In this document: positions 43,930 to 53,700 of the stretch, in pieces
Layout of the letters: each line of letters starts with the position of its first letter
Position numbering within the stretch: the stretch's first letter is position 1
Source of the DNA: Acanthosepion esculentum
Taxonomy: Eukaryota; Mollusca; Cephalopoda; Sepiida; Sepiidae
NCBI GenBank assembly: GCA_964036315.1
Contig: OZ038485.1
Span: forward strand, 96,262,575 to 96,326,574
Length of the DNA: 64,000 nt
Direction of reading: 5' to 3'
Notes under the pieces: generated by a model
Databases searched by the model: none
What the model saw: the letters and a program-made list of their open reading frames with translations, nothing else
Told to the model about the DNA's origin: nothing
Position numbers and translations under genes: made by a program

Positions 43930-43988
<59 letters not shown>

Positions 43989-44015
43989 CGTGCGTGTGTG
44001 TGTGTGTGTGTGTGT
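43930..44015. repeat. (TA)n then (TG)n
   Basis: TA at 43930-43970, TG with TGCG variants at 43971-44015. Confidence 0.96.
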
Positions 44016-44385
44016 AATTTGGCAGCAACTTTTCTTTTAAACATGTTGTGTTGAATGTCAAAGACAACATAGTCCTGCATATTTTCTTTTGAATTTTCTC
44101 ATATTTTCTAATGAGACTTTTTATTTGAAAATTATATCGAAATAAATATTGCACGTAAGATAACCGAGTACTTTCGAACATCATTGTTCATCTTCAGCTT
44201 CAAAATTTTTAACAATGTCTTATATATATGTAGAGTCAAAATTTTAAAAAACATTTGCAAACTGTCTTGTAGCGGAATCATGTTGCTACATTTTATTTTT
44301 TAACAAACTAAATAAACGTTACAAAATCATTTTAATTTCAAAAGACGCGATGATGTTATCACGTGCATAGCGAAGATGTTTAATT
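44016..44385 (-). repeat. PLE inverted terminal repeat, left arm, with N-terminal peptide
   Basis: Inverse of 45473-45820. On the minus strand, 44184-44020 encodes MMFESTRLSYVQYLFRYNFQ, IKSLIRKYEKIQKKICRTML, SLTFNTTCLKEKLLPNYT and then THTHTH into the microsatellite. A YEK...KI.R...L.F...C....LLP pattern is typical of PLE N-termini as I recall them. The hammerhead-like CTGAAGA...GAAC/GTTC stem...GAAA, AGtaCT, C lies at 44200-44161 and overlaps the start of this peptide. Confidence 0.8.
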
Positions 44386-44510
44386 ATGTGAAGGTGTGAA
44401 AAAGATTTTTTATTATACAAGACAAAATATCGAAGAATACGTTATGAAATTTAAAATTTAAAAAGTTCAAAGGAAATGGTTATGTTTGTATCTAATTATA
44501 AAGAAATATA

Positions 44511-45472
44511 TTATAAACATTGTAGGATGTTTCCAGAAATATTGTAATCTATACGATTAATAAGAGGTCTTTTGCTTTTAATATGTAATGCTTCTAAGAT
44601 TTTAAGGCGTCTAAAGTCTGTATGTTTATCTATAATTTTAGTATTATCTATAAGTATTTTACGAATATCAGATGGCAGAAGGGAAACAGTATGTGACATA
44701 ATATGTTGTTTAATGGCGCTAGAATTATTTAGATGCATAGTTAATCTTCTGGAGAGCCGGGTGGTTGTAAATCCAATGTATGTATGTGGATTAGAAGAGC
44801 ATTCTTCCATAGGACATTTAAACTCATACACAACATTGGTTCTATCAACAAGCGCAGCAACTGGAGAATGGTTATTACTCATTATCAGGTTAGAGGTTTT
44901 AAATTTACTATAATATATATTATGTTTTAAGGCTTTGTTAGAATCAACATGAAACACATTATGGTGTATTATAGACTTAAGGGCCTTTTCATCCATGCTG
45001 TATTGTCTATGCATTTGTCCTCTGTAAAAGAGGTTAATTGAGGATAATTTTCTGGGTGTATCTCTTGTTAGGTCTGAGAAGTATCTATCAAATTCATTAT
45101 CAACTAGATAGTTAGGAAAACCGTTATTTATAAGGGTTTGCTTGATGTTAGTCAACTGCTTATGAAATATTTTATTGGTAGAAGAGATAAGTTTTGCTCT
45201 AGTAACTAGGTTAGGAATAATTGACCGTTTATATTTAATGGGGCATTTACTAAGATAGTTGAGGGTGCAATTGTTATCACTTGTAGGTTTTTTGTATACA
45301 GAAGTGGTAAAAGTGTCATTACTAGTATCTATTAAAACATCCCAAAAAGAATCTTATTATCTTTAGTTAGTTCATGTGTAAAATTAAGTACTGAATCATT
45401 TTGAAGGCTTGTTGCAAACAGGTTAATTCATTGAAATTTTTAGCAAGTATAAGGATATCATCAACATAACGG
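44511..45472 (-). pseudogene. Penelope-like retroelement, RT end and GIY-YIG endonuclease
   Basis: From 45472 leftward on the minus strand: RYVDDILILAKNFNEL (RT catalytic YVDD), after a shift NDSVLNFTHELTKDNKI, after another shift FWDVLIDTSNDTFTTSVYKK, PNLVTRAKLISSTNKIF. Then an uninterrupted 214-codon frame (45155-44511): QTLINNGFPNYLVDNEFDRY, RTNVVYEFKCPMEECSSN, HTYIGFTTTRLSRRLTMHL, SSAIKQHI, FRRLKILEALHIKSKRPLIN. The endonuclease keeps the Cys-Pro and Cys residues, TYIG strand, Arg helix, His and the EA.....RPLIN end, so it may be intact as a domain. RT upstream of YVDD is absent and is replaced by the inverted arm. Confidence 0.95.
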
Positions 45473-45812
45473 ATTAAAAATCTTCGCCATATGCACGTGA
45501 TAACATCATCACGTCTTTTGAAATTAAAATGATTTTGTAACGTTTATTTAGTTTTAAAAAAATTAAAATGTAGCAACATGATTCCGCTACAAGACAATTT
45601 GCAAATGTTTTAAAAATTTTTGACTCTATATATAAGACATTGTTAAAAATTTTGACGCTGAAGATGAACAATGATGTTCGAAAGAACTCGGTTATCTTAC
45701 GGACAATATTTATTTCGATATAATTTTCAAATAAAAAGTCTCATAAGAAAATATGAGAAAATTCAAAAGAAAATATGCAGGACTATGTTGTCTTTGACAT
45801 TCAACACAACAT

Positions 45813-45820
<8 letters not shown>
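45473..45820 (+). repeat. PLE inverted terminal repeat, right arm, with N-terminal peptide
   Basis: Inverse of 44016-44385, about 90 percent identical by eye. The plus strand from 45671 reads MMFERTRLSYGQYLFRYNFQ, IKSLIRKYEKIQKKICRTML, SLTFNTTCLK and then poly-Lys from an A-run. Hammerhead-like CTGAAGA...GAAA, AGaaCT, C at 45655-45700. Confidence 0.85.
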
Positions 45821-45906
<86 letters not shown>

Positions 45907-45907
45907 T
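45821..45907. repeat. Poly(A) then (TA)n
   Basis: About 31 A residues directly after the arm, then TA to about 45907. Looks like an RNA-derived tail seeding a microsatellite. Confidence 0.95.
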
Positions 45908-45975
45908 GTGTGTGTATTTAGGCAGCATTTTTTCATTGATGCATGTTTCATTAAATAATATAATAATAAAAGTTT
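45908..45975 (-). pseudogene. PLE N-terminal peptide, second partner
   Basis: Minus strand IDKTFIIILFNETCINEKML then PKYTHNIY into (TA)n. It faces the plus-strand copy at 45671-45820 across the tract. Confidence 0.7.
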
Positions 45976-46084
45976 TGTCTATTTATTTTATGTAAATTCT
46001 TTTCATATCGTCTGATAAGCTTAAGAATATTATCATTAAAAGACGGAAGAAAATCACCATATCGATACATATTTTTGAATCCTA

Positions 46085-46118
46085 TCTAAGCTTTCGGCTT
46101 ACATAAGCCATTATCAAA
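46085..46118 (-). repeat. Hammerhead-like motif
   Basis: Minus strand TTGATAATGGCTTATGTAAG then CCGAAAGCTT: GGCTT/AAGCC stem followed by GAAA. First box degenerate. Confidence 0.4.
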
Positions 46119-46660
46119 GATGACAATTACATTACAATATATTAAACAATACACGGACAAAACAATAATGATAGTCTGTTTTTGTTTACATGAAAGATTT
46201 CCAAGCAACGACAAATACGTGCTTACGAGACGCTGGAAGCGAAAATCGCACCGCAGCTCATGACGTCACACATGAGAGTGAAAACGAGAAGTATTAAGTA
46301 TGCACGAGTTTGTTGTATAATTGGAATTAAGATACCATTAGTTAATGATCATTTTCACAGGGTGAGAGAGAGAGAGATAGAGAGAGATGAAGAGAGATAA
46401 AGAGAGAGAGGAAGAATTTATTGGTTTACTTCAATGGTAATGTATCAGCGTTATTGATAAAAGAGATGGGACCATCTATTTCCAGGTGACTTGTATTTAG
46501 AATCAGAAAGAGATAGTAATAATTTCTGTGACACGCAATGAAGAAAGAAGGCTAGGAAAATGTGTCACTCATATTACATATCAAAAGCATTTTGCTTTTG
46601 ATATGTAATATGAGTAAACAGCACATCATCTACATAAAAAGCACGTGTAATTTCATTTTT
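46119..46660. other. Spacer with a perfect 23 bp-arm hairpin
   Basis: Arms 46567-46589 and 46593-46615 (ACTCATATTACATATCAAAA GCA and its inverse) are identical around a TTT loop. A (GA)n-like patch lies at 46362-46410. No gene. Confidence 0.8.
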
Positions 46661-46925
46661 AATCATTTCATAGCAAGGCGGGCAATAAAACCCACTATGA
46701 TTCAAGGGGTTACTGAGATCGAAAGAAACAAAGATGGCATTGAAAGAAAAGGATTCGAGTAGACAGAAGATCACGATTGGAATCTTTTGGAAGTTCGTAA
46801 TTAAAAGGTAATCAAGAATCTGGAAGAGAATTGCACGGCCCTGAAGTTCGTAAAAAAGAAATAGTAAGAGCGTTTGCTTCGAGCTTCGCGTGTTGAGCTC
46901 ATCTTTCATTTTTTTTTTTAACATT
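46661..46925 (-). pseudogene. Jockey-like LINE, 3' tail and last codons
   Basis: TCATTTCATAGCAAGGCGGG then CACTATGATTCAAGGGGTTA is the inverted tail. The minus-strand frame ILDYLLITNFQKIPIVIFCL matches 49430 and 50400 (MPIVIFCLLDSCSF, MSIVIFSPTF). Confidence 0.7.
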
Positions 46926-46959
46926 TCAACACACTAAAAAGAAATTATTAGCGTAGAAC

Positions 46960-47150
46960 TTATAGCTGTAAATAGTAATTTAAACGGTGAAATTATGAGA
47001 TTTATCTGCCAATCGGGTTATTGCGCCGAACTTCGTGAAGACGAGTTCTCAACGAGAAAAGCTGATCAGAACAATTACCTTTGTAATATTTATATAAAAA
47101 ACAAAAGGATGCTATGTCGAGGTGGGCAATAACTGAATATGTGGCAACAA
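46960..47150. repeat. Direct repeat, copy 1
   Basis: About 185 bp, repeated at 47862-48050 with few differences (ATTTATCTGCCAATCGGGTT, GAACAATTACCTTTGTAATA, CAATAACTGAATATGTGGCA). The 700 bp between the copies includes RTE-type LINE ends. Confidence 0.93.
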
Positions 47151-47265
47151 TATTCGAGACAAAAACGAAATGTGAACATCAGAAAGAGACAGTTAAAATC
47201 TCTAGGGCACATAATGCAGAAAGAGGGCTTAGAAAATCTGATCCTCATAGTGTAATACATGTTTA
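47100..47265 (+). pseudogene. RTE-type LINE, C-terminal fragment
   Basis: KRNVNIRKRQLKSLGHIMQK then EGLENLILI, close to the family FLGHIMRKEGLENL segment. Confidence 0.8.
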
Positions 47266-47574
47266 ATGTAGTTTGAATGTAGCAATCCGACGTAGGAAGC
47301 AATTTGTTCAATGTAACAGCACCAATGTCTCGTAGCACCTATTCAGGAATTCTTAAGGTCTTCCATATCAGAGGTTGGCAGTGGGTATTTGGAAAGAATA
47401 GGAAAACGCAATTCTACAGGTCTCCTCAGCTGAAAGGTTAGCAGTAGATCTTCCGAAAAAGAAAACAAAATGCCCGCCTTTATACACATCGGGTCGAATA
47501 TTTCTAGTCTTCTGATTGGTTAACCTTCTATGGGTGTACTATAAAATGAGTCAGCTCATTTTGGTTTGCTCACT

Positions 47575-47793
47575 AATACAATATGTACTCAAAATAACCT
47601 AACACATAGGACAGATTAAATGCAAGAGGAACAGAGGAACATAACCCATAGTGTATCTAGCGAACTTGAATAAATGGATTGGTGAACAATGTTTAGGAGA
47701 GATAACAAAAAGACAAAACTATTAAGAGCTAGAAAGGACAGGAAATAGTGGCGCGCCATGATCACATACGTTCTGAAGGGACACAGCATATTG
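47575..47793 (+). pseudogene. RTE-type LINE, last segment
   Basis: QIKCKRNRGT, VYLANLNKWIGEQCLGEITK, RQNY, ELERTGNSGAP. Continues the order LTGKIEG.R.RGRQR..Y..SL..WM of the family; best seen at 51010. Confidence 0.75.
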
Positions 47794-47845
47794 AAGAAGA
47801 AGAAGAAGAAGAAGAAGAAGAAGAAGAAGAAGAAGAAGAAGAAGA
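47794..47845. repeat. (GAA)n microsatellite at LINE 3' end
   Basis: AAGAAGAAG run directly after the LINE segment. The LINE at 51380 ends in the same position with only a few GAA units, so the tract probably arises from the LINE tail. Confidence 0.93.
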
Positions 47846-47861
47846 GTATTAAGTGAATATT

Positions 47862-48050
47862 AAATCTATGTTATGGTAATTTCAACGGTGAAATTAGTAG
47901 ATTTATCTGCCAATCGGGTTATTGCGCCGAAATTCGTGAAGACGAGGTCTCAACGAGAAAAGCCGATCAGAACAATTACCTTTGTAATATTTATAGCAAA
48001 AACAAAAGGATGTTATGTCGCGGTGGACAGTAACTGAATATGTGGCAAGG
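47862..48050. repeat. Direct repeat, copy 2
   Basis: See 46960-47150. Confidence 0.93.
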
Positions 48051-48109
48051 ACAAAATGGGAACGTATAAATGTGCGATTCTAGTGAGAAAAAATGTCTAG
48101 ATCAATATA

Positions 48110-48404
48110 CTGAGCCGGCTTTCCAGCAGTAGACTTAGCAAATTGATTCAATATAATCAATCCACTTCATGTCAGTGGAAAACGTTAGACAAAGAAGGCA
48201 CATCGAGTTTCTTGCCAGGAGGTTAGCATTAGCCATATTGATGGAAAGCAAAAAAAAAATCTTTAAGAGGTTTCTTAGGGAGCAGTTTTGTTTTGGAGCG
48301 TTAAAATTAACATGCCACATTTTGCCCTTGTTAGCAACCGATTGTAGGTCGTTTCCGAGATCATCAGCCAATTTGATTTTATCGAGCCTAACGGACTTTC
48401 GAAG
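48110..48404 (-). pseudogene. Jockey-like LINE, post-RT fragment
   Basis: Minus strand RLDKIKLADDLGNDLQSVAN, MWHVNFNAPKQNC, FSTDMKWIDYIES. Same order as 36.9-37.25 kb. Confidence 0.85.
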
Positions 48405-48540
48405 AGGTTGATTCATACGATTCGCAAGGGGATTTGCGCGTCAGTGAATATGATGAACCCGACGGGAATTGGAACTCGGCTCTCCGATTTCAAATTTCGA
48501 GCAGTTATTCATTATACCACCACGCATCCAAGCTTACAGT
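48405..48540 (-). mobile_element. tRNA-derived SINE, family B
   Basis: GATTTGCGCGTCAGTGAATA, GGAATTGGAACTCGGCTCTC (inverted B-box), TTATACCACCACGC (inverted A-box). Joined to the LINE fragment on its left; the same LINE-SINE junction recurs at 57695. Confidence 0.85.
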
Positions 48541-48849
48541 CTCCGGTATTCCCAAGCAATCACCAATCTAGGTAATGAACAAACTCGACGTTTCTTAACT
48601 TTGGTGATCGTAAGAGAACCGGTGTTTCAACCTTTTAGCTCGACGTGCCGTCACTGTTTCGGCCATAGAAATCCTTACAATGAGGCAAAGCTTTATTACA
48701 CTTTTTAAGATATCTATATTTTTGGTTGGAATTTAAACAATCAGTCAGTTATGTGCCATGCGTGATACACGCTTAGGCGGTCATGTGTCTTTTGAGTAGG
48801 TTGACATTTCTTTCTGAGCTAGACCAAGGCTAGATAAACAGGTCTGTTC
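48541..48849. other. Spacer, repeat-related
   Basis: ATTGGTGATCGTAAGAGAAC then CGGTGTTTCAACCTTTTAG resembles 57910-57940 (ATCGGTGATCGTACGAGAAC, CGGTGTTTCAACGTG), downstream of another SINE B, so this belongs to a longer repeat block. No gene. Confidence 0.5.
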
Positions 48850-49010
48850 TGCTATTTACCCATAGCGGGAGTGGGGAGAAGAAGAGGATTCATACCTTTC
48901 CCAAGGGTATTTGCCCGTAAGTGAATGTAATGGATTCGACTAGAATTCGAACTCAGCTCTCCGATTCCTCAATCCAAGCCGCTATCCATTACTCCTCCTG
49001 ATTTAATGGT
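48850..49010 (-). mobile_element. tRNA-derived SINE, family B
   Basis: TACCCATAGCGGGAGTGGGG, TTTCCCAAGGGTATTTGCCC, CTAGAATTCGAACTCAGCTC, CCATTACTCCTCC. Full-length by comparison with 29475-29645. Confidence 0.88.
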
Positions 49011-49149
49011 GTCTCTATATGCAAACTTGTTATGGTCGTAAGCCTATCAGAATTGATGGAGGTCCCGTGATTTTCAGTGGATAACTTGATTAACTTTTCC
49101 ATATTTTCTGGTGTTTTGTTAGAATGTTCATCATCTTGAATTGACATTC

Positions 49150-49560
49150 AACCGACTTTAAACAGCTTGAATCACTTAGTGGCCTGGTCGACCTAAAGAT
49201 GTCAAAAGATGTTTTGAAGCATTTTCAACATCTCTGTAACAGATTTCCCGAGTTTCACGCAACATTTGATGTAGGTAATAAATTGACGGCAAGGTCTCAT
49301 CATTGTACAGTTGAAAAAGCTAGTAACCGTAAGTTCTATGCTAACTGTTTCTTCTCTAGAATTTCTCGGTTGTGAAAATCTCTTCTGGCTTCTTGCTTCC
49401 CAATCAACTTTGATCTTCATAAGATTCAAACCAATGCCAATCGTTATCTTCTGTCTTCTTGATTCCTGTTCTTTTATTGTCCTCTCTCTTTAATAGTGTT
49501 TTTTTCTTCTTCTCATATACTCTGACACTCAGGAACCGTTTGCGTCATAGTGGGTTTATT
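49150..49560 (+). pseudogene. Jockey-like LINE, C-terminal end and tail
   Basis: Plus strand at 49280-49550: RQGLII-like start, SMLTVSSLEFLGCENLFWLL, KPMPIVIFCLLDSC, then CAGGAACCGTTTGCGTCATA and GGTTTATTGCATTGCTTGGC, the family 3' tail. Confidence 0.7.
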
Positions 49561-49659
49561 GCATTGCTTGGCATGAAATATTTTAAAAAATTGTCAGCAC
49601 ATCGTACATTTTTGCCTGTTTGACATCTTTGCTAATTCCCAAATACTTTTCATTAACGA

Positions 49660-50600
49660 TTCTAGAGCTTTATCATGAAAGACTCATGAACATTCTGGTA
49701 TCGTTCACTGTGTCGTGCTAGATAATTTTATCTCGCCAGAATCTATCTTAAATATTTATAAGTCTACCATTCGATCATGCTTAGAATATTGCTGTCACAT
49801 CTGGTTTGTTGCTTCTGCTATATATTTAGAGATTCTCGATAAAATACAAAGAAGAATGTGCAATGTTATTGGCCCTGATCTGGCATCTCGGCTTCAGTCA
49901 CGTACCCACCACTGTAACTTATCTTCCCTGTGCTTTTTTAAATAAATGCTCTGATAAACTTTCCTCTAATGTTGACATTTTATTTCCCCGCCACCAACAG
50001 ACAAATTGTACATATGGAAACTAATTAGGATTTCATAGAGACCCGGAGGTATTAGGGTGTCTGTAGTAAGAATGGCAAGTAAGAATGTGTTGTTTTGGCG
50101 CAAGGAATACTGTGGTATGTTTGGGTCAGTAATTGTGGCTAGTTAAGTTTAAGATAAGACAGGTTAAAGACCAGCCTTCCCCTATCCACCTTTTTGGCCT
50201 TGTGCTGTATTTTTGTATTCTCAAAATAAATATTAATTTCCTCTATGGTATCGAGACTTTATGAATTTAAGCACAGTACTATATTGGCAACAAGGTCTCA
50301 TCAGTTGATGTATCCATAAGTTCTATGTTAACGGTTTCTTCTGTCATACTTCTCGCTTGTGGAACTCTCTTCCAACTCCATACTATCCAGACAGTTTTGA
50401 TCTTTAAAAGTTTAAATGCAATGTCAATCGTTATCTTCTCTCCTACTTTTTCATTGATCCCTTTCCTTAATATTATTTTTTCCTCATATTCTCTAACACA
50501 TAGTAACCTCTTGCGTCTTCGTGGCTTTATTGCCTTGTTTCGAATTTGTCTAGCATCGTAAACATGATAGAGCCATTCCAACATAACGTTACAAAACCTA
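49660..50600 (+). pseudogene. Jockey-like LINE interrupted by a 240 bp insert
   Basis: SPESILNIYKSTIRSCLEYC, CHIWFVASAIYLEILDKIQR, CNVIGPDLASRLQSRTHHCN up to about 49985; then, after an insert, the expected continuation resumes at about 50235 (GGTATCGAGACTTTATGAAT, LINE positions PRYEFERA) and runs through MSIVIFSPTFSLI to the tail TAACCTCTTGCGTCTTCGTG. The insert (about 49985-50234) is non-coding with TCAAAATAAATATTAA near its right end. Confidence 0.8.
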
Positions 50601-50875
50601 ACGTCATATTTGAACACGAGTAGATAACATGTGAACCTAATGACTGCATGACTCAGAAGGCTGTGTACAAACAAGCGTTAATTGCCTGCGCATTACCTTT
50701 AAACAGGTAGAATCATAATGTAAAGTTGGGGAACTTTACGATAGCATATCGTATTACTGCTCACTATACTTCTTGAGTAGAGAAAGCAGTCATGGTTTAG
50801 AGTAAACAGAACACGTTTTTCATTCTGAAGGTCAAAATTTACATAAGTGTTATCAATTTACTTTTTAAAAAAAAA
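50601..50875. other. Gene-free spacer
   Basis: Nothing recognised. Confidence 0.4.
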
Positions 50876-51005
50876 AATCATTTCACCCGAAGTAATGCGA
50901 CAAAAGCCAACGTGACACAATGGATTGCCTAAAGTTAAAGCAACCGAGAGAGGACAATAAAAGAAACAGGATTCAAGGAGACAGAAGATGAGAGTCGACA
51001 TTATA
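50876..51005 (-). mobile_element. Jockey-like LINE 3' tail
   Basis: ATCATTTCACCCGAAGTAAT then AGAGGACAATAAAAGAAACA. Confidence 0.6.
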
Positions 51006-51385
51006 AAGGAAACTTGAAGCAACAGAAATGTAGTTCAACAGAAGGATGCTGAGGATATCATGAACCGAACAAATGGGCAACGACGAAGTTTTAGAGAAAA
51101 TGGAAACAAAAAGGAAACTTATACTTAACATCAGGAAGAGACTGTTGAAATTTCTAGGGTACATGAGGAAAGAGTGCTTGGAAAATCTGATACTAACAGG
51201 ACAGATTGAAGACAGGAGGAACACAGGAACACAACACCTGGTCTATCTAGCGAGCTTGAATAAATGGATGGCTGAACAAGGTTTCGGAGAGATAACAAAA
51301 AGACAAAAATATTAAGAGTTACAAAGGACAGGAAATAGTGGAGAGCCATGATCACCTACGTCCTGAAGGCACAATGAAGAAGAAG
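51006..51385 (+). pseudogene. RTE-type LINE, best copy of the 3' end
   Basis: NRRMLRIS, TEQMGNDEVLEKMETKRKLI, LNIRKRLLKFLGYMRKECLE, NLILTGQIEDRRNTGTQHLV, YLASLNKWMAEQGFGEITKR, QKY, ELQRTGNSGEP, ending in GAAGAAGAAG. The 80-codon stretch from 51073 is uninterrupted. Typical LINE C-terminus after RT. Confidence 0.88.
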
Positions 51386-51404
51386 AAGGGTATTAAGTGA
51401 ATGT

Positions 51405-51740
51405 TAAGAGTATGTTATAATGGATATCGGCTCGGAATGTGAAGTCGGAAAGCGGAGTTCTAATTTCAGTCGGGTTCCTTACATTCACTTCCGTAGAAAT
51501 ATCCTTGGGAATGGTATGTATAGATCTTTTTTTCCCCACTCATAAATATGGGTTGAACAGCAGGACTAACCGGGTCCTATAGTTTTGGATGGCAACTAGT
51601 CTATCGCAGAAAGAAACTGTATCCTAGTGCGGGAAAAAATCTGCCTAGACAGTCATGAATCGAAAGAGACACGATCCCCCCAAGCGTATATCGCGCCTGG
51701 CCTTTGACCGACTGACTGGTTTCCAGAATCAACATATATT
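51405..51740 (+). mobile_element. tRNA-derived SINE, family B, long copy
   Basis: Head ATAATGGATATCGGCTCGGA, B-box region AGCGGAGTTCTAATTTCAGT, body CTTGGGAATGGTATG, CCACTCATAAATATGGGTTG, then a longer 3' part (CTATCGCAGAAAGAAACTGT, CAGTCATGAATCGAAAGAGA). The same long 3' part recurs at 52640-52790. Confidence 0.85.
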
Positions 51741-51830
51741 AACATTTGTATCTAGTCTCATAATTTGTCAATATATGAAGGCAACAGTTTGCGCTCTTCT
51801 TCTTCTATGTGCTGTCTCCCCCGACGTTGG
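51741..51830. repeat. Duplicated segment, copy 1
   Basis: AACATTTGTATCTAGTCTCA and CAGTTTGCGCTCTTCTTCTT recur at 52514-52605. No function seen. 51831-52075 holds nothing else recognised. Confidence 0.85.
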
Positions 51831-52075
51831 CGATCATGGCTACCAACAATTTCCTGTCCTTTGTACCTCTTAATAATTTTCTTAACTCACTGCCAACCCT
51901 TGCATCCCTTCACTCAAGCTCACCATGTAGGTCATGCGTTGATTTCCGCTAAAACAAAGTATAGCTAACTCTTTAAGAAGCCATGGATTGATTTGACACT
52001 GTATTTATATTATAAACAGGCCCCTCTTCCAAATGTTAAAAAAACAACTTTTCCAAATTCTGACAAATGGATGTG

Positions 52076-52510
52076 AGTTGTGGTGTAATGAATATCGGTT
52101 CTGAAATGAAGACAAGGCGCGAATTGCCAAATGGGGGACATTACGGAATTAGCCTCGTATGATATAAGTAACGGAAACATTAACGTCCTTTGGCCTTGTT
52201 AACCTTCTTAACCTTGTCTGTCTTTTATTCAAGGGTTCAGACTTTATCTTTTTAGGGACCGCTACATATTTAAGAGATGTACATTGTGGAAATCGTCTCG
52301 GAATGTGAAATCGGAGAGTCGAGTTCGAGATCCAGTCGAGTTCCTTGCATTCACTTACGCAACAAATACCCTTGGGAAAGGTACGAATCCATTTCTTCGC
52401 TTCCAAGCTAAGGGTTGAATTGCAGGACAGACTGAATCTTATAGCCTTGGTTGGCAACCAGTCTACTGCAGAAGGACATAGCAACCTAGTGGGGGGGAAA
52501 TCTTCTGCCA
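52076..52510 (+). mobile_element. SINE family B fragments, one near full copy
   Basis: A head-only piece (TGTGGTGTAATGAATATCGG at 52079) precedes a copy at 52285-52510: TCGAGTTCGAGATCCAGTCG (B-box region), CTTACGCAACAAATACCCTT, AGCTAAGGGTTGAATTGCAG, CTACTGCAGAAGGACATAGC. Confidence 0.8.
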
Positions 52511-52513
52511 TAT

Positions 52514-52790
52514 AACATTTGTATCTAGTCTCGTAATTTGTCAATATATGAAAGCAACAGTTTGCGCTCTTCTTTTGAAATCTTCTTCTATGTTCCGTCT
52601 CTCGTGAGAGTGGAATTAGAATTTCAGCGTGGGTCCTATAGCCTTGGATGGCAACCAGTCTATCGCAGAAAGAAACTGTAACCTAATGTGGGAAAACCTT
52701 CTGTTTAGTCATTCATGAATCGAAAGAGATATGATCACCCAAGCGTGTATCGCGTCTGGCACTTAATTAACAAACTGAATATATTAAGAA
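52514..52790 (+). mobile_element. Duplicated segment copy 2 and SINE B 3' part
   Basis: 52514-52605 repeats 51743-51825; 52620-52790 repeats 51570-51730 (GGTCCTATAGCCTTGGATGG, TCATGAATCGAAAGAGATAT). The order is swapped relative to the first block, indicating a local rearranged duplication. Confidence 0.8.
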
Positions 52791-52799
52791 CACCTTTGG

Positions 52800-52905
52800 G
52801 AATTTCGACATGGTGTAATGGTTATCAAGTTTATGTCGTAGGATAAATTATGAGTAGCCTATGAGTTCGATCCTCATTGGTTGCTCCATATTTGCGGCCT
52901 TGTCC
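52800..52905 (+). mobile_element. tRNA-like SINE head
   Basis: CATGGTGTAATGGTTATCAA (A-box TGGTGTAATGG) and GAGTTCGATCCTCATTGG (B-box) about 55 bp apart, flanked by GTCGTAGGATAAATTATGAG. Acceptor stem pairing is poor, so a SINE head or tRNA pseudogene. Confidence 0.6.
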
Positions 52906-53039
52906 CACATTTAATCTACTCTTAGTAATTGCCCTATAAGAATGCGGTTTATATGAGAAAACAATAAATACTTCTCCGTAAAAAAAAATTATTGAAGTAG
53001 CAAGGTTGGATAACACTTTTATGAAAGTAAATTTGAAGG

Positions 53040-53700
53040 TGGCGCATTCGCTCCAAGCAAGGCAGTAAAGCCACTAAGTCACGAGAGGTTACTGGGTGTG
53101 AAAGAATTAGGAACAGAAACATTATTAAGGTGCGAGAACAATAGAAGTGTAATCAAGAAGACAGTAGATAACGATTGACATTGCATTTAAATTTTTGAAG
53201 ATCAAAATTGACTGGAAAGTATGGAGTCGGAAGAGAGTTCCGCAAGCAAGAAGGGAGAGAAAAGAAACTGTTAGACTTCACACAGTGACCCACTTACGGT
53301 TAACTTGCCAGAACTTGCGGTTAGATCTAACCAGTTCAACTGTAAATTGATGTGGCCTTGTCGCCGGTCTAGTACTGCGTTTAAATCCATAAAGTCTAGG
53401 TGTCATAACGAAGAGCTCATCCGAAAGATTTTCATGAAATCATTTATAGAAAAGGCGCAGGGAAGCACTTTTACGGCGGTGGGCAAGTGACTGAAGCCGA
53501 GATGTCAGGTCAGGACCAATAATATTGCTGATTCTTCTTTTGGATTTTATCAAGAATCTCTAAATATATAGCAGGAGCACCGGTTAATACATGACAGCAA
53601 TATTTTAAGCATGGGCGAACGGTAGACTTATAGATATGTAAAATATATTCTGGATTGAAAAGTTGTCTAGAACGACATTTTGAATTGGAAATAAAAATAT
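53040..53700 (-). pseudogene. Jockey-like LINE, C-terminal part and tail
   Basis: From right to left: QLFNPEYILHIYKSTVRPCL, KYCCHVLTGAPAIYLEILDK, then the degenerate LTSRLQSLAHR..KASLRLFY region, RPRLYGFKRSTR-like codons near 53370, and the inverted tail GCCACTAAGTCACGAGAGGT at 53073. Confidence 0.8.

Noticed and set aside
52800..52905. Functional tRNA gene
   Set aside because: Boxes present but acceptor and anticodon stems do not pair convincingly and related heads are dispersed.
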